Origin: Paenibacillus_AB sp036577625
GTDB taxonomy: Bacteria; Bacillota; Bacilli; Paenibacillales; NBRC-103111
NCBI RefSeq assembly: GCF_036577625.1
Contig: NZ_JARBDC010000044.1
Location: 1 to 64,000, forward strand
Reading direction: 5' to 3'
DNA length: 64,000 bases
Shown: positions 39,003 through 46,850 of the stretch, one piece after another
Layout of the letters: each line of letters opens with the position of its first letter
Numbering within the stretch: the stretch's first letter is position 1
The notes under the pieces: model-generated
The model's input: only the letters and a program-made list of their open reading frames with translations
What the model was told of the DNA's origin: nothing
The model's database searches: none
Made by a program: the position numbers and the translations under genes

Positions 39003-40490
39003 ATGCAAGCGATATATTCTGTCATTGAACAGTTGAAAAGCGGCGGTACGGACGCATCCGTGTACGAGCGGTCGCTGGCCGAGCACGAAGGCGTGCGGCT
39101 CGCCATGGTCAAGCTGGACGGCCGCAAAGCGCTGCTGGCCGAAGGAACGGGGCCGCTCGCGGACGCGCTGGACGGGGAGCCCGTCGCGGGCGGTCCGGCA
39201 AACGCCAAGCTATGCCCGCTGACCCATGCCAACCGGCTGGCGCTGAACCGCTTTCTCCCGTACACGGCGCCGCGCGCCTTCGGCACGAACGTCGCGACGA
39301 TCGGGCTGGGCGACCGTCTCGGCATCGCTTCGCCCGGACATATCGAGACGGTGCGCGGCCGAAACATTCGCCCGATTCTCGCGCAGCAAAGCATCCGCGA
39401 GCTGAACCTGACCGGGCGCGACTACAAGGAAGTGCTCGACGCGGCTTGCTACGCGGCATTTCAAGAAGGGTACAAGGACGGCTTCGGCGCCGACGGCGAC
39501 CATCTGAAGGTCGAAGCCGACATCGAAATGGCGCTCGGGCTCGGCTTCACGATGCTGACGCTCGACTGCTCGGAGCATATCGACAATACGGTGGAAGGGC
39601 TTTCCGATGCCGAAATTACGGCCAAATACGGGCAGCTGCCGTCGGACGTACGGGCGCATTACGAGAGCCGTTATTTGAACCGGACGTTCGAGGCGGCCGG
39701 AACCGTTTTCGCCTTCGACGCCGTTTCGCTCGCCAAAAACGCGCTCATCTACGCGAAGGCGATCGATTATATGGAGCACGTGTTCCGCACCTATATCCGA
39801 ACGGCCGGTCGGGATATCGACTTCGAGGTGTCGATCGACGAGACGCTGACGCCGACCGACCCGGCTTCGCATTTCCTGATCGCGACGGAGCTGTACGACC
39901 GCGGGGTGACGCTGTTTTCGATGGCGCCTCGCTTTTGCGGCGAGTTTCAGAAAGGGATCGATTATATCGGCGACGTATCCCGCTTCGAGGACGAGCTGAA
40001 AATCCATGCCGCCATCGCCGACCATTTCGGCTACAAGCTGAGCATTCATTCGGGCAGCGACAAGTTTACCGTTTTCCCGATGATCGGCGTCCATACGAAG
40101 GGCCGGTTCCATCTGAAGACGGCCGGCACGAACTGGCTCGAAGCGATGCGCGTCGTCGCGAAAACGAACCCGGACCTGTACCGGCGCATGCATGCGTACG
40201 CCTATGGCCATTTCCACGTCGCGACCGCCTACTATCACGTAAAGGCGGACTTGAACGCGATCGAGCCGCTCGACAGCGTATCCGATGCCGAGCTGCCGAA
40301 CTATTTGAACGACGAAGACGCCCGCCAAATGCTGCACATTACGTACGGCGTGCTGCTGCAGGCGAAGGACGAAAGCGGCCGGCCGCTGTTCCGCGACGAA
40401 TTTTTCAAGACGATGGACGAAAACGAGCGGGCCTACACCGAAGCGCTTAGCGCCCATATCGGGAAACATTTGGAGCTTCTTGGCAAATAG
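39003..40490 (+). CDS. uxaE: Tagaturonate/fructuronate epimerase UxaE
   Basis: A 495-residue enzyme matching the UxaE family (formerly a domain of unknown function). UxaE interconverts tagaturonate and fructuronate by C4 epimerisation and lets galacturonate enter the glucuronate branch. Typical features are the KDGFGADGDHLKVEADIE and DCSEHIDNT segments in the TIM-barrel region and a run of conserved His/Asp (ISIHSGSDKF-like: LSIHSGSDKFTVFP). ATG 39003 is 7 nt after AAGGAGG. It precedes uxaC, which has its own promoter; an imperfect hairpin lies upstream at 38791-38826. Location is cytoplasmic. Confidence 0.9.
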   Translation: MQAIYSVIEQLKSGGTDASVYERSLAEHEGVRLAMVKLDGRKALLAEGTGPLADALDGEPVAGGPANAKLCPLTHANRLALNRFLPYTAPRAFGTNVATIGLGDRLGIASPGHIETVRGRNIRPILAQQSIRELNLTGRDYKEVLDAACYAAFQEGYKDGFGADGDHLKVEADIEMALGLGFTMLTLDCSEHIDNTVEGLSDAEITAKYGQLPSDVRAHYESRYLNRTFEAAGTVFAFDAVSLAKNALIYAKAIDYMEHVFRTYIRTAGRDIDFEVSIDETLTPTDPASHFLIATELYDRGVTLFSMAPRFCGEFQKGIDYIGDVSRFEDELKIHAAIADHFGYKLSIHSGSDKFTVFPMIGVHTKGRFHLKTAGTNWLEAMRVVAKTNPDLYRRMHAYAYGHFHVATAYYHVKADLNAIEPLDSVSDAELPNYLNDEDARQMLHITYGVLLQAKDESGRPLFRDEFFKTMDENERAYTEALSAHIGKHLELLGK

Positions 40491-40508
40491 CGCGGAGACG
40501 TGTACAAT
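40480..40508 (+). promoter_or_regulatory. Promoter of uxaC
   Basis: TTGGCA (40480-40485) - 17 nt - TACAAT (40503-40508). Downstream, ATGCACGCAATGCACACG contains short repeats of ATGCAC that could be an operator. Confidence 0.6.
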
Positions 40509-40575
40509 AAAGCTATGCACGCAATGCACACGTTAACAAGCCCAATCAACCATTTTCCGGGAAAGGAATCGTGAC

Positions 40576-41856
40576 ATGGCTATTCAAACCAAAGAAGAGC
40601 TTCGCGCATTCGTTCGCGAGACGGTCCGCACGACCCCGATTTCCGACATTCATACCCACCTGTTCACCGAGCATTTCGGCGATTTGCTGCTGTGGGGAAT
40701 CGACGAGCTTCTTACGTACCATTACTTGGTCGCGGAGACGTTCCGGTTTCATCCGGAGCTGGAGTACGAGACGTTCTGGGCGATGTCGAAGCGCGAGCAG
40801 GCCGATCTCGTCTGGAAAACGCTGTTTCTCGACCATTCGCCGTACAGCGAAGCTTGCCGCGGCATCCTGACCGTCCTGAACCGGCTCGGTCTCGACGTGG
40901 CGTCCCGCGATTTGGAAGCGTACCGCGCCTTTTTCGCCTCCAAGACGACTTCCGAATATATCGATCTCGTCTTCGATCTGTCCGGCGTCGCCAACGTCTG
41001 CATGACGAACGATCCGTTCGTGGACGCGGAGCGCGAAGGGTGGCAGACGATCGAGAAGGTCGACCCGCGGTTCAACACGGCGCTGCGCATCGACCCGCTG
41101 CTTATGCAGTGGGAGGAGTCGACCTGGCAGCGGCTGAAAGACTGGGGCTACGACGTCGAGCGGCAGGTGTCCGATAAGACGGTCGAAGGCATCCGCGAAT
41201 TTTTGCGCTTCTGGATTCGCAAAATGAATCCGCTGTACATGGCCGTCTCGCTGCCTCCGTCGTTCCGCTATCCGGAGCAGTCCGCGCGCGGCGCGATTAT
41301 CGAGAAATGCATACTGCCGGTCGCCCGCGAGTTCGACATTCCGTTCGCGATGATGATCGGCGTCAACAAACGGGTCAACCCGGCGCTCGGGGACGCCGGC
41401 GACAGCGTCGGTCCGAGCGACGTCCGGTCGGTCGAGCGGATGTGCGCGCTGCACCCGGACAACAAGTTTTTGTGCACGATGCTGGCCCGGGAAAACCAGC
41501 ACGGCCTCGCCGTAGCCGCCCGCAAATTCCGCAACCTGCACGTGTTCGGCTGCTGGTGGTTTTTGAACAACCCGAGCCTGATCGAAGAAATGACGCGCAT
41601 GCGCTTCGAGCTGCTCGGCACGAGCGTGACGCCGCAGCATTCCGATTGCCGCGTGCTGGACCAGCTGCTGTACAAGTGGGACCACTCGCGCGACATTATC
41701 GCGAACGTGCTGATCGACAAATACAGCGACCTGCTCGATACCGGCTGGAAGCTGAAAAAGAAAGAAATCCGACGCGACGTGGCCGATCTGTTCGGCGGCT
41801 CGTTCTGGCGCTTCCTCGGCAAGCCGAATCCGGTGGAGGCGACCGTGAAGGCGTAA
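40576..41856 (+). CDS. uxaC: Glucuronate isomerase family protein UxaC
   Basis: A 426-residue member of the uronate isomerase family. It opens with TPISDIHTHLF (metal HxH) and GDLLLWGIDELLTYHYL, typical of UxaC. Uronate isomerase converts glucuronate to fructuronate and galacturonate to tagaturonate. It is about 40 residues shorter than classic UxaC (about 465-470), and the end lacks some usual C-terminal sequence, so it may represent a divergent subfamily. ATG 40576 follows GGGAAAGGAA. Together with UxaE it forms a uronate entry route; no mannonate dehydratase or fructuronate reductase is visible here. Confidence 0.87.
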   Translation: MAIQTKEELRAFVRETVRTTPISDIHTHLFTEHFGDLLLWGIDELLTYHYLVAETFRFHPELEYETFWAMSKREQADLVWKTLFLDHSPYSEACRGILTVLNRLGLDVASRDLEAYRAFFASKTTSEYIDLVFDLSGVANVCMTNDPFVDAEREGWQTIEKVDPRFNTALRIDPLLMQWEESTWQRLKDWGYDVERQVSDKTVEGIREFLRFWIRKMNPLYMAVSLPPSFRYPEQSARGAIIEKCILPVAREFDIPFAMMIGVNKRVNPALGDAGDSVGPSDVRSVERMCALHPDNKFLCTMLARENQHGLAVAARKFRNLHVFGCWWFLNNPSLIEEMTRMRFELLGTSVTPQHSDCRVLDQLLYKWDHSRDIIANVLIDKYSDLLDTGWKLKKKEIRRDVADLFGGSFWRFLGKPNPVEATVKA

Positions 41857-41882
41857 CGGCTTAAACGCAATCATACGCAATC

Positions 41883-41919
41883 ATCCCTGACAATTTCGCT
41901 TGTCGGGGATTTTCTTTTG
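41883..41919 (+). terminator. Terminator after uxaC
   Basis: 11-bp arms ATCCCTGACAA (41883-41893) and TTGTCGGGGAT (41900-41910), with one wobble, then TTTTCTTTT. Confidence 0.85.
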
Positions 41920-41969
41920 TTTTATCGTGAGGAAGAGAGCAAAACGATTCGACGGGAGGACGATCAAGC

Positions 41970-42893
41970 ATGCGAATTATCGACCTGCACTGCGACGCGC
42001 TGTACAAAATATGGAAATCGGGCGGAACGCTCGCCTACCGCGACGCCCCCGAGCTGGAGACGAGCAAAGAGCGGCTCGCCGCCGGCGGCGTCAAAGCGCA
42101 GTGCTTCGCCCTGTACGTGCCGCCCGAGGTGAAGGAGGAGCACCGGTTCCAGGCCATGCTGGACCAAATCGATTATTTTTACGACAACGTGCTCGGCCGC
42201 AATCCGGACATGAAGCAGATCGTCGAGTGGAGCGACTTCGACTCGCTCGGAGACGGGGAAATCGGCGCGATGCTGACGCTCGAAGGCGTCGACGCGATCG
42301 GGACGGATCCGGGCAAGCTTCGGCTGCTGCACCGGCTCGGCGTCCGGTCGGTCGGCCTTACGTGGAACCATGCCAATTTGGCCGCGGACGGCGTCATGGA
42401 GCCGCGAGGGGCGGGGCTGACTTCGTGGGGAAAAGAAATCGTCGCGTTCAATAACGCGAACCGGATATTGACCGACGTTTCCCATCTGAGCGAAAAAGCG
42501 TTTTGGGACGTCATCGAGCTGACGCATTATCCGATCGCCAGCCATTCGAACGCGAAGGCGGTTTGCGATCATCCGCGCAACCTGACCGACGAGCAGGCGC
42601 GGGCGCTGTTCGCCAAAGGCGCGACCGTTCACGTCATCTACAACCCGCCTTTCACGAAGAAGGGCGGAGGCGCGTCAATCGCCGATTTGATCAAGCACGT
42701 CGACCATTTTTGCGCGCTCGGCGGGGTGCGGCATATCGGTCTCGGCTCCGATCTGGACGGCATTTCGTCCCATATCGCCGGTTTGGAGCATGCCGGGCAT
42801 ACCGGCCGGCTGATCGAGGAGCTGCTGAAGCATTACACGGAGGACGAAGTGCGCGGGTTCGCCGCGGACAACTTTTTGCGCCGCCGGCCGTAA
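41970..42893 (+). CDS. Membrane-dipeptidase family metallopeptidase (M19)
   Basis: A 307-residue peptidase of the renal dipeptidase family. Zinc ligands are suggested by IDLHCDAL (His/Asp near 6-8), LEGVDAIG (Glu, about 102), DVSHLSEKAFWDV (His, about 171) and ASHSNAKAV (His, about 192). GLGSDLDGI (about 256) is conserved in the family. It hydrolyses dipeptides, including D-amino-acid-containing ones. There is no signal peptide, so despite the family name it is cytoplasmic. ATG 41970 follows GGGAGGA. It is flanked by terminators on both sides, so it is a single-gene unit. Confidence 0.92.
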   Translation: MRIIDLHCDALYKIWKSGGTLAYRDAPELETSKERLAAGGVKAQCFALYVPPEVKEEHRFQAMLDQIDYFYDNVLGRNPDMKQIVEWSDFDSLGDGEIGAMLTLEGVDAIGTDPGKLRLLHRLGVRSVGLTWNHANLAADGVMEPRGAGLTSWGKEIVAFNNANRILTDVSHLSEKAFWDVIELTHYPIASHSNAKAVCDHPRNLTDEQARALFAKGATVHVIYNPPFTKKGGGASIADLIKHVDHFCALGGVRHIGLGSDLDGISSHIAGLEHAGHTGRLIEELLKHYTEDEVRGFAADNFLRRRP

Positions 42894-42919
42894 CGTACGG
42901 CAAACGCTTAACATAAATT

Positions 42920-42957
42920 GAGCCTCCTTAGGAAACTGTATCTAGGAGGCTATTTTT
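42920..42957 (+). terminator. Terminator after the dipeptidase
   Basis: Arms AGCCTCCTTAG (42921-42931) and CTAGGAGGCT (42942-42951), with one bulge, then ATTTTTC. Confidence 0.85.
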
Positions 42958-42988
42958 CATTGCTGGCTGTCCGAGGAGGAACCGACAC

Positions 42989-43906
42989 GTGAAAGCCGTA
43001 TGGCTCGTTTTGCTCGCCGCGCTGCTGCAGCAGCCGGACGTTTCCGATTCGCTCGCGTTGGAGAACGACGGGCGCAACATACTGACAATAAACCGAGCGG
43101 ATTTTTCGCTGCCCGGCCAGACGATGGTCGATACGGACAAGCTGAACCGGCTTCTCGACAAAGCGGAGCGGCTGACGTACGAGGCGCCGAAAAACGCGAA
43201 GTTCGGCGACGGCGGCCAAATCGTCCCCGCCCGGCCCGGCCGGAAGCTGAACCGCGAGGCGACGACCGAGCAGCTGTACGCTTATTTTTACGGCAGCGGG
43301 CCTGCTCGGGCCGGCGTCGCGCTCAGCCCCGTCTACCCGAGAGTCGACGGCGAGCTGCTGGCGAGCGTTCGCCAAAAGCAAATCGGCGCATACGCGACAT
43401 ATTTCAACGCGGGCAACAAAAGCCGATCGCACAATATCGGCCTCGCGTCGAAGGCGATCGACAGCACCGTCGTGTTTCCGGGCGAGACGTTTTCGTTCAA
43501 CCGGACGGTCGGCAAACGGACGGAGGAAAAAGGCTATTTGCGCGCCCCGGTCATTGTGAGGGGAGAGCTTTCGGAAGGAATCGGCGGGGGCATATGCCAA
43601 GTATCGTCGACGCTGTTCAACGCGATCGACCGGGCCGGGCTGCAAATCGTTCAGCGCTATTCGCACAGCCGCCACGTGCCGTACGTGCCGCCCGGCCGCG
43701 ATGCGACGGTGAGCTGGGACGGGCCGGATTTCGTTTTTCGCAACGCGTACAACCAGCCGGTGCTCATCCGCGCGTTCGCCGGAAGAGGCACGATGTTCGT
43801 CGCGGTGTATTCGACCGATGCGATCGAATACAAGCCGCGGGAAGTGCCCGGCATGTCCAAGCGGCTGCCCGAGGAAGTCCCGCTCGAAACCGGCGTCGGC
43901 CATTAA
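42989..43906 (+). CDS. VanW-family protein
   Basis: A 305-residue VanW-like protein. A short hydrophobic N-terminus (VWLVLLAALL) may be a signal or anchor. The VanW core (about 145-260) has FPGETFSFNRTVG and GGGICQVSSTLFNAI, hallmarks of the family, then NAYNQPVLIRAF. VanW is found in some vancomycin-resistance clusters but its biochemical role is unknown; standalone copies are common in Firmicutes and do not imply resistance. The start is GTG 42989 after GAGGAGG. Its end overlaps the oppositely transcribed cation transporter by 4 nt. Confidence 0.9.
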   Translation: MKAVWLVLLAALLQQPDVSDSLALENDGRNILTINRADFSLPGQTMVDTDKLNRLLDKAERLTYEAPKNAKFGDGGQIVPARPGRKLNREATTEQLYAYFYGSGPARAGVALSPVYPRVDGELLASVRQKQIGAYATYFNAGNKSRSHNIGLASKAIDSTVVFPGETFSFNRTVGKRTEEKGYLRAPVIVRGELSEGIGGGICQVSSTLFNAIDRAGLQIVQRYSHSRHVPYVPPGRDATVSWDGPDFVFRNAYNQPVLIRAFAGRGTMFVAVYSTDAIEYKPREVPGMSKRLPEEVPLETGVGH

Positions 43907-44799
43907 CGGTCCTGCCGGTACCACGGGTTCAGATGGATGAGCACCTCGTCCACTTCTTGATGGCGATCCATGATCGCCTTTTTGATCGAGCGGGAAATGT
44001 CGTGGCCTTGCTGGATGCTCAGCTCGCCGGGAACGCTCACGCGCACGTCGACCAAGATGTAGTGGCCGTGCTCGCGCGCGCGAATCCGGTCGATCCGCTT
44101 CACCTCGGGAATGCTGCGAACGAGCGTCGTATACTCGTTCAGCTTATCGGCGCTCACCGCTTTTTCCATTAAAATATCCATCGCTTCCTGGGCCATATGC
44201 CAGGCGAGCTTCAAGACGAGAATCGATACGATAAGTCCGGCGGCCGGGTCTCCGTACGACAGCAGGTGTATGCCGTAATGGTCGCCGGCGAGCGCGAGAG
44301 CGATCCCGATAACGGCCGCGACCGAGGCGTACACGTCCGCCAAATGGTCGTAGGCGGTCGCGATCAGCCCTTTGCTGTTTTCTTTTTTGCCGATGCGCAT
44401 CGTATACACATACAGCCACTGCTTCCAAATCAGCGAAACGACGGCCGCGGCGAGCGCCAGCACGCTCGCGTGACCCGGCTCCTCGAAAAAGGCGAGCACG
44501 GCATGGTAGCCGATATAGAGCGCCGCAATCACGAGAATGAAGGCCACGATCCCCGAGCCGAGCACTTCCGCCTTGCCGTGGCCGTACGGATGGTCCTCGT
44601 CGGCGGGCCGCTTCGAAATGCGCATCGAGCTGAGCGCGGCCATCGTCGCGATGACGTCTCCCGCATTATGGACGCCGTCGGCGATCAGCACCTGGCTGTT
44701 CGCCAGCAAGCCTACGATCAGCTTGAGCGCCGTCAGGACGATGTTGCTGATCAGGCTGATCCAGACGGCCAGCATCGATTTATTGTTCCCTCCGGTCAC
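43903..44799 (-). CDS. Cation diffusion facilitator (CDF) metal efflux transporter
   Basis: A 298-residue CDF transporter with six predicted transmembrane segments and a C-terminal cytosolic metal-binding domain. Metal-site motifs are ADGVHNAGDV (about 40-49, HxxxD) and YDHLADVYAS (HxxxD). The C-terminal domain has EHGHYILVDVRVSVPG. Such proteins export Zn2+, Mn2+, Fe2+ or Co2+ in exchange for protons; the metal is not obvious. It overlaps the VanW gene tail to tail. Its leader carries a promoter and a hairpin, suggesting regulated read-through. ATG 44799 follows a GGGGG-rich site. Confidence 0.93.
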   Translation of the reverse strand: MTGGNNKSMLAVWISLISNIVLTALKLIVGLLANSQVLIADGVHNAGDVIATMAALSSMRISKRPADEDHPYGHGKAEVLGSGIVAFILVIAALYIGYHAVLAFFEEPGHASVLALAAAVVSLIWKQWLYVYTMRIGKKENSKGLIATAYDHLADVYASVAAVIGIALALAGDHYGIHLLSYGDPAAGLIVSILVLKLAWHMAQEAMDILMEKAVSADKLNEYTTLVRSIPEVKRIDRIRAREHGHYILVDVRVSVPGELSIQQGHDISRSIKKAIMDRHQEVDEVLIHLNPWYRQDR

Positions 44800-44834
44800 A
44801 ATTGATTACCCCCTACAGTTTTTTTTCCCGAAGG

Positions 44835-44870
44835 AAACAAAAAACCTTGACCGTTTCCGGTCAAGGTTTT
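44835..44870 (-). terminator. Leader terminator/attenuator before the CDF gene
   Basis: A 12-bp perfect hairpin (44841-44852 with 44859-44870; arms AAAACCTTGACC and GGTCAAGGTTTT, loop GTTTCC) reads into a run of T on the minus strand. It lies between the CDF promoter and its start codon, so it would end transcripts early unless relieved. It can also act for the plus strand. Confidence 0.72.
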
Positions 44871-44939
44871 GGAATATACTTGAAGTTTATGCAATAATCG
44901 CGAATTCAATCCAATCACCGCTTTATCCAAATTCATGTC

Positions 44940-44969
44940 ATTATACCACAGCACGGCCGCTTGTTTCAA
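44940..44969 (-). promoter_or_regulatory. Promoter of the CDF gene
   Basis: On the minus strand, TTGAAA (44969-44964) - 18 nt - TATAAT (44945-44940) with TGG before the -10 (extended -10). Transcription would start near 44933, giving a leader of about 135 nt. Confidence 0.8.
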
Positions 44970-45097
44970 TGAGCGAGTGTAGGCGATGATAGGAACGGGG
45001 AAACGGCGGATTTTTTTTCGCAAAAATGGGGCTGCGGCCCAACCGTTCGTTCCGAACGCCTACTTGAATAGGGAGACGTCTCGCAAGGAGCTTGATC

Positions 45098-46735
45098 ATG
45101 CTGCAGCAAAACGGGTTCGACGAATCGATGATCCGCCGCTATTCGAAACGGATATTCGGCTTTGCGCTGGCGAAGACCGGTCACCGGCAAAATGCCGAAG
45201 ATTTGGCGCAAGAAATCGCGATCGCGCTGCTCCGTTCCGTACGGTCGGGCAAGCGGATCGACAATTGGGACTCCTGGGTTTATACGCTATGCTTCTACAC
45301 ATGGAGCAATTACGTGAACAAAGAAAAGCGGCATTGGAGACATGCCGATATCGACGACGTTCCTTGGGTCGCATCCGGCGAGCCCCCGCAATCCCGGATC
45401 GGGGAGGAGGACGGACTCGAGCGGCTGGCCATGGAAGTCGCCTGCTTGTCCAAACGGCATCGCGACATCGCGATCCGCTATTATTACGACCGCGAAAGCG
45501 TGGACCGGATCGCCGCTTCGCTGGCCATCGCCCCGGGCACGGTCAAATGGCATCTGTTCGAAGCGCGCAAAAAGCTGAGGGAGGGATTAAACATGAATGC
45601 GGAAGCGAAAAGCTTGAGCTTCAAGCCCGTTCGTCTGGGCGTCGGCCATAACGGGACACCCGGGCCGAACGGGGAGCCGAACTGCTACTTCCAGTCGCTC
45701 GTCGTATCGAACATTTTCGCGGCGGCGTACGACAAACCGTTGACCGTCGAAGAAATCGCCCGCACCATCGGTGTCGGCGCCGCTTATGTCGAAGACGAAA
45801 TCGACAAATGCGAAAAGTCCGACCTGCTGCGCCGAACCGGGAACGGGAAGTACCAAACCAATTTCATCATCGAAACGCTCGCCGACAAAGCGGAGGAAAG
45901 CGCATTGCTCCGCGCGGGGGCCGAAACGATCGCCAAACCGATTTACGACGCCGTATCGTCGCGCCTGGACGACATTCGGGCGCTCGGCTTCCGCGGCAGC
46001 GACGCGAACGACGCGTTTTTACTGTGGGCGTTCGTTCCGTATGCGGTGTATCGGCATTATGGCTCGGTCAAGGACGCCGACTACTATAAACGGTACCAGC
46101 CGCCGGAACGAAAGGACGGAGGCAAATATATCGTTGCCGCGAGAATTATAGAGGAGCCGTCCGAATACGAGCGGGTCATTCCGGACTACGATATTGTGCG
46201 CAAATACGTCGCCAACGGCATCAAATCAAGATCGAGCGGCCCCTATTCCAGTCTGCAAATGGAAACGTGGTGGTCGGGCCTTCAGTGGCGGTACTTCGAT
46301 GCGCCGCAATTATCCGAAATGGCGCGCATCGTCGAGCTGATCGAAAGCGGGGAGGCGCACGGCGAGTACGACAAACTGCTGATCAGCCGCATGGTCGAGG
46401 CGGGGTATGCGTCGAACGAAGGAGGCCGATTGAAATCGCTCGTCCCCTTTTTTACGAAGGAGCAGTTCCGGGAGTTCAATGCGATCGTCGACGAGGCGTT
46501 CGCGGCAATCGAAGCGAAACCGGTGCTGGAAAACGTGCACGATCAATTCGTCCGGCTGTGGAAAAAGCTGGCCCCCGCGCACATTGCGGAAACGGAAATC
46601 GTCAATAAGGCGATGAACAGCGGGGGTATGATTATCTTCGCGATTATGGAAGTTTTGGAGCGCCGCGGACTCCTTCCTTTGCCCGCCGAAGAGGAGAAGA
46701 AGCGGTTAACGACGATCCTGTGGAGCCGGAAGTAG
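45098..46735 (+). CDS. ECF-like sigma factor with a large C-terminal extension
   Basis: A 545-residue protein. Residues 1-165 are a sigma-70 family ECF module: region 2 (RYSKRIFGFALAKTG, then NAEDLAQEIAIALLRSV) and region 4 (LSKRHRDIAIRYYYDRESVD, then GTVKWHLFEARKKL). The remaining 375 or so residues are an extension I do not recognise. It starts with a possible winged-helix-like stretch (PLTVEEIARTIGVGAAYVED, about 210-230) and ends with a helical region. Normal ECF factors are about 180 residues and have an anti-sigma gene next door; none is seen here. ATG 45098 is 7 nt after AAGGAG. The extension may sense a signal directly (inference). Confidence 0.85.
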   Translation: MLQQNGFDESMIRRYSKRIFGFALAKTGHRQNAEDLAQEIAIALLRSVRSGKRIDNWDSWVYTLCFYTWSNYVNKEKRHWRHADIDDVPWVASGEPPQSRIGEEDGLERLAMEVACLSKRHRDIAIRYYYDRESVDRIAASLAIAPGTVKWHLFEARKKLREGLNMNAEAKSLSFKPVRLGVGHNGTPGPNGEPNCYFQSLVVSNIFAAAYDKPLTVEEIARTIGVGAAYVEDEIDKCEKSDLLRRTGNGKYQTNFIIETLADKAEESALLRAGAETIAKPIYDAVSSRLDDIRALGFRGSDANDAFLLWAFVPYAVYRHYGSVKDADYYKRYQPPERKDGGKYIVAARIIEEPSEYERVIPDYDIVRKYVANGIKSRSSGPYSSLQMETWWSGLQWRYFDAPQLSEMARIVELIESGEAHGEYDKLLISRMVEAGYASNEGGRLKSLVPFFTKEQFREFNAIVDEAFAAIEAKPVLENVHDQFVRLWKKLAPAHIAETEIVNKAMNSGGMIIFAIMEVLERRGLLPLPAEEEKKRLTTILWSRK

Positions 46736-46799
46736 GGCGGAAGCCGCAGGCAAGCGCGGCGGCCGCAGGACGGACCGCCATATAAAACGTTGACGAGGG

Positions 46800-46842
46800 A
46801 AAGCTCCCCGGCCGATACGCATACACGGTCAAGGGAGCTTTT
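46800..46842. terminator. Bidirectional terminator
   Basis: Arms AAAGCTCCC (46800-46808) and GGGAGCTTT (46833-46841) between two convergent genes, with T tracts on each side. Confidence 0.78.
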
Positions 46843-46850
46843 CGTATCGC

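Noticed and set aside
42989..43906. VanW gene as evidence of a vancomycin-resistance cluster
   Set aside because: No vanH, vanA-type ligase, vanX or vanRS is nearby; lone VanW proteins are common in Firmicutes.
44796..45023. A 75-codon minus-strand frame upstream of the cation transporter
   Set aside because: It spans the promoter and the leader hairpin, and its best internal ATG lies at the transcript start without a ribosome site.
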